Positions 34,706 to 47,989 of a DNA stretch of 64,000 nucleotides are shown in pieces. The notes beneath the pieces were generated by a model that worked only from the letters and a program-made list of their open reading frames with translations, had not been told where the DNA came from and made no database searches. Both the position numbers and the translations under genes were made by a program. Within the stretch, counting starts at the first letter, position 1. The number at the start of each line of letters is the position of its first letter. Origin of the DNA: Takakia lepidozioides (Eukaryota; Streptophyta; Takakiopsida; Takakiales; Takakiaceae); assembly GCA_030704615.1 (NCBI GenBank), contig CM060732.1, positions 28,625,053-28,689,052 of the forward strand, written 5' to 3'.

Positions 34706-37700
34706 CTACTCTCCTACACCCTCCGAGGAACTTGCCCCACCTTCTTCCTCATCCCCCTCATCCCCCTCATCCTCCGAGCTCTGTGATGCATCAGTTCCAC
34801 TATGCCTCTCAAAAATCCCGTCCTCTCCTTGGGGGACTGTCCACCTCACCTCCTGGGAATCTTCTGCGTCTTCTCCCCCACTTTCCTCAGCAGAATCCAA
34901 CACAAATCTACGAGCCCGACGGGCTCTAATAGCTGCTGCCTCCTCCCTCATCTTCATTTTCTTGAGGCTTGCCTCGTCTAAAATCTGCTGTACACGACTA
35001 CGTTCGGAACACCTCCTAATGGACACCGAAGCAAGCCGGGCAGCATAAGTAGGAGGATGTACTCCCTTTCTGGACTAGGCATGAAATCCCCCTGGCAAAA
35101 AAAGGCACGTTCCTCCTGCCCATGAACTCCGGTGTAGACGTCCCTCCGGCAGTACTTGGCATCCTACAGTAAGAACAAATCCACTTGAAGAATGTCAATA
35201 CCAGCACAACCAGAAAGGGTTTTCAATGAAATAAGAGAGCGGAGGGAGGTGCCTCACAAAATCTGGAGGCAACTTACAATGCCACCACTCACTCGTAAAC
35301 CGGGGGCTCCTCGGCCTCGATCCCAACTTCCTCCCCCTGCTCCTTCTCGGATTTTTCCTCATCCTCCGAGGATGCCTCTTCCTCTTTCGGCAGACGTTCA
35401 GCCGCTGCAAGTTCCGAGTTGTGGAGGGCAGTATCTGGCTCGAAGGCGAACACATGCCTGTCGGACAACGTCCCTGCCCACATTGAAGCACCTGAGGACA
35501 AAGCGGGCGGTTAATAGCTTGCGGCATGCAATTGCAATGGGGCCAGGGGACAAACTGAGCACGTGAAGGCTTACCCGTGCCGCATGTGAGGTCCAGAATC
35601 CGCCCTTGGACATCCGAGCACGTCTCCATGAGGGTTTGGATGAAAGCAGGGCTTCGGGTCCGGCTGTACCGCCACGGTTTGCCTGTCTTTGTGTCCTTCG
35701 GCATACTAGAGTGGGGCACATAGTTGTAGAGGACATCGTAGGTTACAGGGTCCACAGCGGCATCAACAAGACGACCGTCGTTGCGGAATTTGAACGTAGA
35801 CCCTCTCTTCACAAAGCAATATGCCTCAAACACCAATGTCTGCACATCCAACAAAGAAGGGATCAATTCCAGGGTCTACTTAACATACACCACAATATGA
35901 AGTGAATGCAATAGATTGATAACTTACACTTTGGCCCTCTGTTCGCAACCCCTGCGTACTGATGCAGAACCATTTTCTGAGGAGGACCGGGGTGACACTT
36001 TTCGGTGTCCACCTTGCCACCGCATTCTCTGTGGTCTTCCCTCTCGTGGCAAGGACAACCACACATCCACCGTCATCCAGAAGCATCCCCGCCAGCCCAA
36101 ACCCGGCTTTCCAGTAGTCCTCAGTAAACCTGTTCCAGGTGGGCACACCATCCAGGCCCTCCAGCAGCTCCCCATCTGGAATGTCGAGGAGAATCATGTC
36201 GCAAGCTCTCTCCACCTCAACCCCCCCCCGAGTGCTCTTGCAATTCGTGCTCACAGCCGTGAAGAATTCCATCATGGCTTCAAAACCAGGGGTGTCTTTA
36301 GGCTCTGTACCGGCAGCCCTCTTCTTGGCTTTCCCCTTCTGCTCCGCCAGAGACTTGTTGTGTGCCACCTTCTTCGCCCTGGCAGCGAGAGCGTCAAGGA
36401 AGCTCTCATTGACGCATTGGATGATGGTTGGAGGTTCTAGCTTTGGCCTGTGCGTAAACGTCACCGCCGAATACCGCCGTGTAGGCTCGCCCTCAAATGC
36501 CAACTTCTTGGCAGAGCCAGTCCCACTCCGAACTGACTTGGGAACCCGGACGACCGGTGACTGGGTAGGAGCAACAGCAGTCGCAGGACCTTGAACAAAA
36601 TCGGCGTCGGAGTCACTCTCTTGGGTCCCCTCCTGCGCCTCCTCCGATGCCCCGATGGTTTTCTTCTTTTTGGGTGTTACTGCAGTCACCTGTTTCCTTG
36701 TCCTTTTCCTTTGACCTTTACTCTTCTCATGCAATTTCTCCTGAATTCCTGCCTGAGCAAGCTCTGCCGCTTTCCTGGAGTTCGCAAGCGCTTTTGCCTC
36801 TTTTGCACCCAACGGAGGCAGCGGAGCCCGGTTTCGTCGGAATTCAGCATCCAGCTTCAATTGAAACTCGGATGGGTCGAGCGAGCCGGGCGGAAGGTCC
36901 ACATACCAAGGGCAATCACGCAAATGTTCCAGATGCCACTCCTTCACAATATCGTCAGTGTACATGGAGTCAGCCCCAGGGTTCCTCCATGCCAGGAAGA
37001 ATGGTGGCTCGAAAGACAGATGACCTTTCTCCAAAAGCGAGAACTTACAGTACCTGCATTCATGAAAAACCCAATGAGGTCCGAAAATGGCTAAGAACGG
37101 CAATAGGGCCTACAACTGGAATATGGCGCCGAATTTCCACTTCAGGGCCACCCAGTGGGACTTAGCCCGAAAATGGCTAAGTCCCGGCAATAGGCCTGGA
37201 ACTGGAAAACGGCGCCGAATTTCCACTTCCGGGCCAGCCACCCTAGGGGCTAAGTCCCTGGACGGCAATAGGGCCTAGAACTGGAAACGGCGCCGAATTT
37301 CCAGTTCCGGGCCAGCCACCCTAGGGACTTAGCCGAAAATGGCTAAGTCCCTGGACGGCAATAGGCCTGGAACTGGAAGGCGCCGAATTTCCACTTCAGG
37401 GCCAGCCAGTCTAGGGACTTAGCCCGAAAATGGCTAAGTCCCTGGACGGCAATAGGCCTAGAACTGGAAACGGCGCCGAATTTCCAGTTCCGGGCCAGCC
37501 ACCCTAGGGACTTATGGCTAACGGAACCTGGGGACTTGGCTAATAGGGCCTAGAACTGGAACGGCGCCGAATTTCCAGTTCCGGGCCAGCCACCCTAGGG
37601 AAAGTCCCTGACGGCAATAGGGCCTTATGGCGCCGAATTTCCACTTCAGGGCCAGCCAGTCTAGGGACTTAGCCGAAAATGGCTAAGTCCCTGTAGGGCC

Positions 37701-40700
37701 TAGAACTGGAAACGGCGCCGAATTTCCAGTTCCGGGCCTAGGGACTTAGCCGAAAATGGCTAAGTCCCTGAACGGCAATAGGGCCTGGAACTGGAAAATG
37801 GCGCCGAATTTCCAGTTCCGGGCCAGCCAGTCTAGGGACTTTGCCATTTTCGGAGCCCTGACTGGAAATTCGGCGCCATTTTCCCTAACACCACTTAGGC
37901 CTCTAACATCCTGAAATGCCAGGACTTGAAAGAAAGGCAGCGCGTATGTACCTGTACAGAAGGCGCATTGCTGCTTTGTCCGCGTTCGGCTGGTCGGTGA
38001 ACTCGTGGCTCCGGCGAGCATCTGCTATCTCCCGAAAGAATAGGTTGGTTTTGTAGAGCAGAAAGTACCTCGTCACATAGTCACGTAGGCTCTCTGCTGC
38101 AGGAGATATCTCCATCTTGAACTGATGTGCTTGTGTGTCCAGCTGCTCTTGCGCATTCGTCGTCACCTGTGGAGATTGTCCATCAGATCGCTTTCCTCAA
38201 AATACAATGAATCCCCCCCTACTAGAGTACAAGCCCCAAACGAAGCGTGGGGAAGTACCTGAAACCACCATGTCATGCGGTTCATCCACATGTCGAATGT
38301 GGGGTCAGAGAGTTTGTCCGGTTTGGGGAAGCTCCACATGTCCCTGTACTTTGGGAACCATTCCAGATTTGGAGCCACCGGGTCTGTCCAACCACCCAGC
38401 ATATTCGTAAGCGCCAAACACCACAAAAAGGAGTTGTTGCCACCACAATTTGGTTAAGAATGTATCACCTTTTCTGTTGCATCCACACAGGATGTGGCTA
38501 GACGATGGAGCTTCTCCAATGTCATCGTGGGCTTCAGAGCGCGAGAGTAGTGCTTTCCCACCTCCACCAGAAAGTCGGCACCAAGGGCGGGATCAGCTAT
38601 GGCCACGTACTTTACCATCCGCGACTTGTACTTTATGCGGGCCCTCACCTCCGCAGCTTTGACATACGATTCGAGTTCCGGGAGGGTTGGATTCTTCTCC
38701 TCTGACTCCATGTAGAACCTCCGCGCATGTGCCAAATCCTGCTGTATTTTCGTCTGTCGAAAAGCGCACATAAGATTAGAGATCCTGCTCAACACAATTT
38801 CTTCTATTGGGGGAGGAGAGACAATTAGCTCAACAAAACTGCAGGAGCTTTACCCGAAATATGTAGTCCACCATGGCGTCGACGCTCAGCCTATACCAGG
38901 TTCTGTCTGCCTTTGCCTCCGACTTGCGCAGGAGGTCGGCACTGAGGGAATTGGCAAACTCTTGCACCCCCTGCTCCCGACATCCTTCACTCGGAAGAGC
39001 ATATGGGACAAGTTGGTGGCAATGAAGGCATTCTCAGTCACCCTGCAGTGCCACATTTCCATCAAACAATACTGAAATGGGAATTTTCATCATATATGAG
39101 GATTCGCAATGAAATGACTTCCAAATTCAAAGTCCAAAAGCGAGAGGGGTTGTAGCTTACGAGTTGATGTCGGCCATTGCAGCTTTGAGAAGACTGCGAT
39201 CTTTGGGCCCCGCAACCTTCAGCACAACACAATCGACGGCGAAATGCCAATCGAGATCGTTGGGGTGGGCTTGGGCAATGTGCTCCATCCATGCCAGGAG
39301 GCGATGATTGCCGTCCCACACGTAGAACATCTTACCGGACATGTGCTGGAAAAGAGGATCACTAGCAATCGATCTCTCGAACTCCTCATTTCGCGTTTGC
39401 CAATGGGGACCCCATTTGTCCACCTCATCGGAAGTGTGGGCACGGGAAGCTCCGTGGTCGTTCTCAATGGAAACGTAAAAGGCGGCAGACCCCATTCGAT
39501 ATCCATCCCGGAAAGAGAATTTCAGCTTGTCGATATCGCCTGGGAGGGCAGGTCTCACCACCTGCAATGACACCAAGCGGCAAGGGGAATTCGAAGCTTG
39601 GCCGGGTACACCATGCCCCCCAGCACCCTGCCAATGTTGCTGTGGGTTGCCTCCAACATCTTGGCAGCGGCCAACTTCATATCCGCCTCAGACATGACGT
39701 CTGCTGCAGAGGGGTTTTCCGGCAGCCCACCAGACCGCCAAATCCAGCCTGTATGCTCCGGGTTTGGGGCCTGGGGATGTCCGGGAGAATGTCATCCTGG
39801 TCAGAAACATCCATGTCGTCCTCCTCAACAGGGTCAGCCACCTGCGAAACCACCTCCAGCACTCTCGTCGTCTCTACTGCTCTCCCTGGCTTCACCTCGA
39901 ACTTGCACAATCGGTGCTCTTTCAGGTGTTCTTTCCTCTCCTCCACTCTCCACCGTATGGGTAATTGCGGGGGCTGCACTTGCCCGCGATGGTCTAACCC
40001 GGTGTGCTACTGCCTCTCTGTGGTGTCTTGTAGGGATCCACCGTCTCTGTGTGTCCCTCGCTTACATTGGCATCTGTCATTTGGGCACCCCTGGCCTCTT
40101 CAGCTGCCTTTTGTCTTTCCTCCTTGCTAGCATTCTGTCTCGTCTGTTCTTTTGCCCTCTCTTTTGCCCTCTCACGGGCTTTCTGTTTCTTACTAGGGCT
40201 AGCAACAGGGGAGCCCTCCAGGACGACCACCTTTGATTGAGGCGAACTGACACCCTCGCGCGCACTGCTCACTCCCCCCTCCGCAGCCCGTGACTGCTCT
40301 CTCGCCGGGGATTGCATGTGCTTAGCTTTCTTCTTTTTCTTTGCGTGGGCGGGCCCTACTGCATGTGCATGAACAACCTCCATTGCCGGATCTGCTGTCC
40401 TCATGTCCTCACGCCCTTCACCTGCCATGCCGCCTGCACCAACCTCCCCAATGCCTACTCTATCGTAATCTCGTTGCAAGTCCTCCCGTCCACCAACAAA
40501 AGATTTAAGTTTGCCCTCTCGCCCCAAGTTTGGGCGATTCAAACATGCGATGAGTTGGAGCTGTCGATGATACCACCAGCGTGCCGGGCTCGTCGTCACT
40601 CTGTGATTGACAAAAATCGTGAACACCAACAGTGGTGCAAAAAGCAGCAGCGCAACCACCATAGCAGCAATCATGTAGCAAAAATGAAAACATAACAAAG

Positions 40701-41020
40701 TTTAGGAAGTATGGAGAGCCATGCAACAACAATGAAAACAAATGCAACCATTGCCTAAGAATGATGCACAAGCAGCCTTCTCCAGAGCTGCCGGATTTGC
40801 ACACGCATTGCAAACAATCTAAGGTTCAGTCAACTATCTAAAGTTCACTCATAAAGCAAAGCCAGGATGAAGATGCAGAAACAAAGCGAGGTAACGAAGC
40901 GAAAGCAAAAAAGAAATCGAACAAACCGAAAGCAGAAGTGGCTTGCCTGAGAGTACTCGCTTCAGTTGGCGCAGGTGAGCAAGACACTGGAATCTCCTGC
41001 TGGAGCTTCAGTTTGGCCAT
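34706..41020 (-). CDS. Inner MULE accessory gene: ParB-like plus beta-class methyltransferase-like protein (multi-exon)
   Basis: The start is ATG 41020 (MAKLKLQQEIPVS). Exons can be followed by homology to the outer copy: a Lys/Glu-rich low-complexity part (40.5-40.0 kb); a ParB-like exon (39576-39160) with PGDIDKLKFSFRDGYRMG and VWDGNHRLLAW; helical exons around 38.9 (KADRTWYRLSVDAMVDYIF), 38.75-38.47, 38.4-38.2 and 38.16-37.95 kb; a long exon (about 37060-35930) with MILLDIPDG (place of methyltransferase motif IV) and LLDDGGCVVVLATRG; then 35842-35570 with SRTRSPAFIQTLMET and motif I ILDLTCGTG, completed by ASMWAGTLSDRHVFAFEPD in the next exon. An acidic tail ends at 34706. A palindrome-filled intron lies at 37.06-37.95 kb. 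I see no certain break, but splice sites are inferred by eye. Confidence 0.7.
37085..37890. repeat. Intronic tandem array of GGCGCCGAATTTCC palindromic modules
   Basis: About ten irregular copies of a module made of GGCTAAGTCCC, GGCAATAGGGCC, AACTGGAAA, GGCGCCGAATTTCCA and GGGCCAGCCACCC. GGCTAAGTCCC also pairs with GGGACTTAGCC, giving a second hairpin. The array fills the intron before the long methyltransferase-like exon of the inner second gene. Confidence 0.85.
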
Positions 41021-41349
41021 GCGAGATTGGCCGTCGTCCGTAGTACAGAGCTTTCAACTTCCGCCGCGGTCTGGATCTGAGGTCTCTCTCAGGAGAGCCA
41101 CGCCCTTCAGGCGGCATAAGTCCCAGCCAAAAAGATCTCCTTTTTTGGGGTACATGCCTGGAATACCATGTTAAGCCAAGTATAGCATGAGATTTAGGGT
41201 ACGTGTCCAGGAAGCCATGCGTCGCCAGCCCGAATAATAACCGACGGCCGTCGACATTTATTGCCCAACTGCGCAATTAAATGTCGGATGAAGCCCTCCA
41301 TGTCGGAAGAAAGACGAAAACAGTCCCGGAATTTCCCTCACGCAGGTAA

Positions 41350-43440
41350 TTCGGAAGCGCGCGGATGGAAATCCGGCGCCGAATTTCCATCCGCGCAGGT
41401 AGGGCGGTAAATTTCCTTCAAGCAGGTAATTCGGATGCGCGCGGATGGAAATCCGGCGCCGAATTTCCATCCGCGCAAATTTCCGGTAATTCGCGGATGG
41501 AAATCCGCGAATTTCATCCGCCGGTTTTCCAGGGTTTGGAAATCCGGCGCCGAATTTCCATCCGCGCCGGGGCAGATGTAAGGGCCGAAAGGTGGACGCG
41601 AATGGAACGGAAGGCGGGAATTTGAAAAGGAGGCGCGAAGGCGGCGCCGGACGGGAGGATCGGCGGGGGAAGAATATTTCCGGAAGGGCGCGGCCGGGAA
41701 TCTCCGAATGCCGGACGCCGGGCTATTTCCTCCGGGGCCGCGGGATGGCCGCGCCAGGAAATCCGGAAATGGATGGGCGCCGCCTCCGCCCAATAAGCGA
41801 TTATTGAAAAAAAGCGTGGGATTAAATTTTCCCAAATAGGAATGAAAATTCCCCGCGAATATTAAGATGAGCGCCTTTCCATCGCAAAGGCGGGGGCCGC
41901 CCTTGCGGTTGGGCGCGCTTCGTTGCCGAATTGCAGCGCGGTTCCGTTTCTTCGCAATAATTGCATCGGATTATGGAAATCCGGCGCCGAATTTCCATCC
42001 GCGCGGAATGCAGGTAATTGGAATCCGGCGCCGAATTTCCATCGCCGGTAAATTTCCTTTAATTCGGCGCGGATGGAAATCCGGCGCCGAATTTCCATCC
42101 GCGCAGGGCGGTGCGCCAAATTTCCTTCAAGCAGGGAATGGAATTAGGTAATTCGGCGCCGAATTCGCAGGTAATTCGAATCCGGCCGAATTTCCATCCA
42201 GCAGGTAAGTCGGATCATATGGATATTCGGCGCCGAATTTCCATCCTGCAGCGAGCGGCTTTCCATTTCGGAATATGGATTCGGCGCCGAATTTCGGCCA
42301 TTTATTCTGTTAAATAATTCCCATATAAGAATTACCTTCGTGCAGGTAATTCCATCAGGATGCAGGTAATTCCAGATGGGAATTACCTTTGTGCAGGTAA
42401 TTCTAAACGAGGAATAAACATCGATTGGAATTACCTGCAGGAAGGTAATTGTCATCTGGAAATTACCTGCACAAAGGTAATTCTTTATGCGAATTACCTG
42501 CACGAAGGTAATTCATTACCTGCACATTCTCGCTCAGAAATAAATGGCGAGTGGAAATCCGGCGCCGAATATCCATACGCACCGATCCGACTTACCTGCT
42601 GGATGGAAATTCGGCGCCGAATTTCCATTCATCCACGATTCGAATTATCTGCAGGATGGAAATTCGGCGCCGAATATCCATATGGCACCGATCCGACTTA
42701 CCTGCTGGATGGAAATTCGGCGCGAATCTCCATCCATCCGAGATTCCACTTACCTGCTGGATGGAAATTCGGCGCCGAATCTCCATCCGGGGGATGGTCT
42801 CTGTCGGAGAGGTGCCGCCTCTCCGCCGCTCTGTTGGATATTCGGTGCCGAATTTCCGTCCCGGGGTTGAAATATGACGGCCAGGTCCGACCTCTCCCCC
42901 CTCCCCGACTGCATTGGAACGGCCCCGAATTGAAATCGGCGCCGTTTTCTCATCTGTGGAGGTTTTTATGTCGGCCAGTTTTCGCTCTGACCCCCGACAA
43001 CACTTCCTTTGGGGGGGCCCGGATGGAAATTCGGCGCCGAATGGCCGTCCAGGGGATGTCTCTGTCGCAACACTGGCCGGCCTCTGTGCCCCAGGCGACT
43101 TCATCCGGGCGTCCCCTGTTCGATATTCGTTGCCGAATTTCCGTCGGGGGTTGAATGTGACAGCCAACTGCATGCCACTCCCCCCTCCCCGACTGCATCC
43201 GAATCGCCCCGGATGGAAATTCGGCGCCGTTTTTCCATCTGGGGATTGTTTATGCCGTCCAGTTTTCGGCCTGACCCCCCGACACGACTCCCTTTGGGGG
43301 GGACCGGATGGAAATTCGGCGCCGAATCTCCATCCAGAAGATGTTCTCTGTCGCACACACTCCGGCCTCTGCGCCCGAGGCGACTTCATCCGGGCTTCCT
43401 CTGTTGGATGTTGGGTGCCGAATTTCCATTCGGGGGTATT
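41350..43440. repeat. Inner MULE promoter array of AAATTCGGCGCCGAATTT palindromes
   Basis: More than fifteen copies of GGAAAT(T/C)CGGCGCCGAATTTCC-type palindromes lie between the divergent transposase and second gene. Between 42563 and 42774 successive palindrome centres are 52-53 bp apart. Elsewhere spacing is looser. Around 42.8-43.4 kb the palindromes sit in a higher-order duplication of about 300 bp with partly decayed halves. Long open frames here (for example 42592-43452 minus) are by-products of the repeat. Confidence 0.9.
42310..42535. repeat. GGTAATTCC/GGAATTACC inverted-word array
   Basis: At least ten GGTAATTC or GAATTACC words in both orientations, often joined as GAATTACCTGCACGAAGGTAATTC, lie inside the inner promoter array. 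They form a second, AT-rich palindrome type distinct from the GGCGCC palindromes. Confidence 0.8.
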
Positions 43441-43559
43441 AAGTGACGGCACGGTGCCGGCTTATCCCTTCAGCCGTCATCATCCGGACGGCCCCCCACT
43501 TTCTGACTGCATACCGTTGGCAGTTATTGCGCAAAGACGAGGGGCTCATCCGGAGACAA

Positions 43560-46500
43560 GGTTCATTAACACTCTGACTGTGGATTTGAGAAGTTGGCTC
43601 CCTGGATTTGGATCAGGCTTCGTCGCTCGGACAAATCGGCATCGCATTCATTCCATCGCTGTGCACCCCCTCTACCAGGGAGCTTCCCGCACGCCATCCT
43701 GGCAGTCTTGTGTGCACATCTCCCATGGCGGAAAACCCGAGCGCTACAGTGTATGCCCTCCTCACGAGCATAGAGCTTCATTCCGTGCAGAGGGGACACT
43801 GCCGGGTGATGGAGAAAATCTGTGCGTTCGATACCCACCTGAAACCTGGGGTCGGTTTTTTGGAGGAGGAAAAAGGAAGGACTCAAACGGCTTGTTGTCG
43901 AGAGTATTGTTGTGCTCCACGATGATTTCGGGCGATGGCGGGAATGGCGAGTTCACCATCGGACAGCGTCATATACAGGGCTGTTGGGGACTTCATTTGC
44001 CGCCAAATGCACCGTCTATCCTGTGCGCCTTCCACGAAACAATCGCGAATCAAAGAGTGGGTACCTCAAAGAGAGAAGTCGCAACGAAGTAGTAAATCAG
44101 AGCCGAACCCATCATGAAGACGACCGAGAACCGGGTTGTTCACAACCTGTCCGACTCAGACGAGGTCATGGAAGTTCGAGGTCGTCCTGGAGATCAGCAA
44201 GTCCTCAATGGACGTCAGTGGAGGAGGGAGTCATATTCCCAGCACGAGCACCGCAGTTCGATCTATTCTAGAAATTCTGCGAGGGCTTCACCGGAGGGAC
44301 ACCGGTCGGAGCTGGCCGGGCTGGACTACAGCAAGTTCGCAATTTAAATCGGTTACATGCCTTCCGCCGACGTCGACGGTAATGTCTTCTTGAGTTCCCT
44401 CTCGGGCGGACTACTCGAGGGCGTCCGGAATGTGACAGATATGGATAGAAAACATGACGGTCATCCTTGGTGCGTTACCAAAACCACCAGCATGAAGATG
44501 CTTGATGGTGTGCGGGTGCGCTACGTTGTTTGTGCGGGCGCGTTGCGGTTGTTTCTCCCCAACTTGCTTCCACTTTAAATCCAGAGGTCACAGGAACGAG
44601 ACCGATTGGACAGGGCACAGCTCACAACCATTTCGAGCTCAGGAGAAGGTTCCGAACTCCACATTTAAGTGTGCGCATTGCAAAGAACACCACACTGCAT
44701 GTCTGTTTGTAATGCCAAGCAGTTCTATGTGTTGCACCGTTTCCCTGACCTCACCCGAGCTTGCATAACGTTGGTTCCCATTGTCACAAATTGGCGAGGG
44801 GGGAACTCGCGGGAGGCTGCCCACGAAGCAGAGCAGCTCGTTCAGGAGGAGGTTAAGTTGAGACCGGGTGCCAAACCCAAAAGATACAGCTCCAAGCCGC
44901 CCATAAGATGGCATTGGCCAGAATTATGTCGGAAGACGGCTCGGATAGAGTTCCTCTCGACGAAGAAGGAAATGGAGGCATTGCTCGAGTCGGTGTCCCA
45001 CGTATGTTCACCGAATGTCCGAAACCACATTGTCTCTTGCAAACAGAAATTGGGCGTGGCTCGGATATGCACTCCATTCTGGAGGTGAAGCGACGATGTG
45101 GATATGACTACATTCATGGAAGTAGGTTTCAGGACAAGGGACTGAGGCAGATCGTTGTTTCGTATTCAAAATGTCCACGTGTGGACCTGGCAGTGGCGTC
45201 GAACTGGTCGACAGGATGACGAGTGGGAACTTGAAACAGTTGGGTCATGTTCGACCATATCAAGCGAATTACAAATCACCAGTGGGTGACAATGGGTGCA
45301 CATGTCTACGACACCCACTGCAGGATGCTAATGACAATTGCTATTTGTGAGATGAAAGGAGAGGACACACAATCGGAGATGCTTCTTTGGCAGGGAATAA
45401 ACGAACAGATGGCCAAGGCGGGATTGCCCCCTCCCAATTTCCGTGGTTTCATGGCGGACAACGCACAAGCAAATTGGGCTGCCATCCGAAGGGTGTACGG
45501 GCAAGACCCCAATGTTCCCATGGAAGGCAAGGAGAGATCTTGTGGGTTCCACTTCTGCAGAGCCTTTCGCAGTACACAACCAGGCTCGTGGCGCCAGATT
45601 TCAGAGAGGAGCACCGTTCCATGTGCCTTGCGTGGAAGCGCGCTCCCACCTTGGATGATGCAGAGACACAGTTTGCATGCATACGGGCTTGGTGGACATC
45701 GTCAGGGGTGCTGTAAGGAATCAGACGAAGGAGCAATGGTCAGTTGGCTAGCAGGTGGCATTATCGTTTCCTCCAGTTCGGCGACTATATGCGGGAGGTG
45801 AGTTGCACGAATTCCTGTCCCGTTGGATATTATTCTGGCCATATTTGTAACTTGCTTGTAACCTCAACATGTGCTTGTGCAGGAAATGTGTCTCGACTCC
45901 GACACCGACATGCCCACGACAACATGGCCGAATCAGTGGCACTCTTCCTGGCGTGAGTCCTCTGCGGCGCATCTGGTGGACATCCTCACTGCCACAACGG
46001 AGGACATTGTGAGGTCAATTATGCAGCAATGCAGGTACAACGAGTTCTTGAAAGGGAAACAGTGGGGCTTGGGGCCGGACAGGCAGGAAATGCTGATGCG
46101 GACTGCCTCCAGATCGAAGAATCCTCGGAAGTGGGCGGCGGCCTTGCGAGAGGGCCTTCGGGACACGCCATTGCTGCGAAGAGGCCAACATTTGGAAGGA
46201 GATGTTCATACCCGTCCAGTGAGACGAAGACTTGACGAGGCACCTGGCGGAGAAGAGGATTCATGGCGAGCTGACAAGAATATTCGCACGCTCCCTCGTG
46301 GTCCGGTGATGTTGTCCGAGGAGGTCTCGTCGAGCACCGGAAGTCCTGCACGTTCAAGATCGCCATCTCCTTTGAGCACAGGGCGCGTGCCCCGGCAACA
46401 TAACGAGCCATCTGTAGTAAAGCAATACAACATTCCCATTGTGGAGACAAGAGTGTCGGAGTCACAGTGGAGAATTGCGAGGACATTGCCGGCATTTCGA

Positions 46501-47405
46501 GGGAAGTGTTGCGCCATCCGGGTGGATACGAGAGCACGCTGTGGTGAGATGATCGGAGGAACCCACACGGTGCTGTACCTGCACCTTGTTTCAGCGGCAG
46601 ATTTTGACTCCCACATTTGCTCACGCCACAACGCAGACATTTTGGTTCTGTAGGCACGACATAATGACCTGTGTATTTGGCAAGCCCAAGTACGGGATTC
46701 AGGGAATGCCGGAGGCCTCCGGGCGTCTGGCCTGTTGCACCGGGTTGCAGCCTCTCTCAGAATGAGGCGGATGCTCTATCTGCAGCAGGATTTCGAATGT
46801 TGCAACGCACAGACATCCCGGCCCACGCATTTCCGGTTCCTCAGACCCAGCCATTGCATACTGCTCGGTCCAGTAGAGACGGATTGGACAATTCTGCACA
46901 TCCCACAATGCGATTCGGAAGAGTGAAGAGACGACACCCTCCCAACAAGTTGAATGAGACTCGGATTGCCAATGCTCTTGGGATGGCTTGCACTATTCAG
47001 AGCTCCGTGGACGTACCCCCACCCGGCCTTGGGCGTGTGTATCGGATGGCAACGGCCGGCTCGGCTGTACGCGACGATGTATACACAATTACGATTGGAG
47101 TGGAGCCGACTTGCAACTGTACGGACTTCTCGTTGATGGAAGCAAAGAAGGGTTCGAAGTATTATCCGTGCAAGCATCTGTATTACATTTACCTGAAGAG
47201 GTTGAGGATGAACGTGACTATTGATGACTTTATTCATGCACCGGCGTTGAGCGTGAACGAGCTGCACAAACTCCTCTTAGGGATTCCAGAAATCATTGAT
47301 GGGGCAAACGGAATCCTCCATATGGATATTTTTTCAAATGCATTTTGCTGTATCAGACTTTTTTTTTGCAGTGTAATGAAATGCACCCCAAAACTCCTGG
47401 AATGA
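43560..47405 (+). pseudogene. Inner MULE transposase (frameshifted) with zinc clusters, MULE core and SWIM finger
   Basis: Blocks in order, in several frames: HLKPGVGFLEEEKGR (43.83 kb); an acidic linker; DMDRKHDGHPWC and VRVRYVVCAGALR (44.44-44.57 kb, like a FLYWCH/WRKY-GCM1 zinc cluster); FKCAHCKEHHTAC (44.66 kb); LLESVSHVCSPNVRNH (44.97 kb); the core GAHVYDTHCRMLMTIAICEM ... GFMADNAQANWAAIRRVYG (45.30-45.50 kb), the MULE transposase domain with its DD-type acidic residues; SRSPSPLS and SESQWRIART (46.35-46.5 kb); CVFGKPKYGIQG; and a SWIM finger CNCTDFSLMEAKKG ... YYPCKHLYYI (47.11-47.19 kb). Introns could explain some frame changes, but in-exon shifts near 44.56 and 45.65 kb and a stop at 44345 mark it as decayed. 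Confidence 0.8.
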
Positions 47406-47454
47406 GGCAATATTCCATTCAAACTGAGATCCAACAGAAGCAGTTCTGGGGCCA

Positions 47455-47815
47455 TTTCTGGAAAATGGCGCCGAATTTCTCTTTTGGGGGCCGAAAACTC
47501 GCTAAGTCCCAACATGCACTGGTACCTGTGTTTGGGAAAATGGCGCCGAATTTCTCTTTTTGGGCCGAAAACTGGCTAAGTCCCAACATGCACTGGTACC
47601 GTGTCTGGAAAAATGGCGCCGAATTTCTCTTTTTGGGCCGAAAACTGGCTAAGTCCGAACATGCACTGGAAAAATGGCGCCGAATTACCTGTCATGAGGG
47701 GACCTATAGCCGCGGAATTCGGCACCATTTTTCGCCAGAGAGACCTATTGCCGCGAAATACGTCGCCGTTTTTTCAGGTTACGGACCCTATTACCGCGAA
47801 ATTCGGCGCCATATT
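47455..47815. repeat. GGCGCCGAATT array downstream of the inner transposase
   Basis: Three to four tandem copies (about 74-bp period) of AAAATGGCGCCGAATTTCTC with GGGCCGAAAACTGGCTAAGTCC and CAACATGCACTGGTACC, then looser GAATTCGGCACC and AAATTCGGCGCC copies. The CTAAGTCC module is shared with the intronic array at 37.1-37.9 kb. Confidence 0.88.
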
Positions 47816-47989
47816 TGCACATGTCGCTAGGAATTGGCATGAGCGGAAGACAAAATATCATGAGCACAACTGTCAAAAGTGCAATTTTCCCTTCAAGGGG
47901 CCGAATAATATATTTGTTTTTTCTGACACATTGCATTAAATTATTGTTTTTATTGTTTTTTATTGTTTTTTATTTTCGAAATTTGTACT

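Noticed and set aside
42592-43452. 286-aa minus-strand and 264-392-aa plus-strand frames in the inner array
   Set aside because: They consist of translated GGCGCCGAATTT palindromes (MEIRRRISI, GNSAPN). They occur on both strands and match no transposase or second-gene exon.
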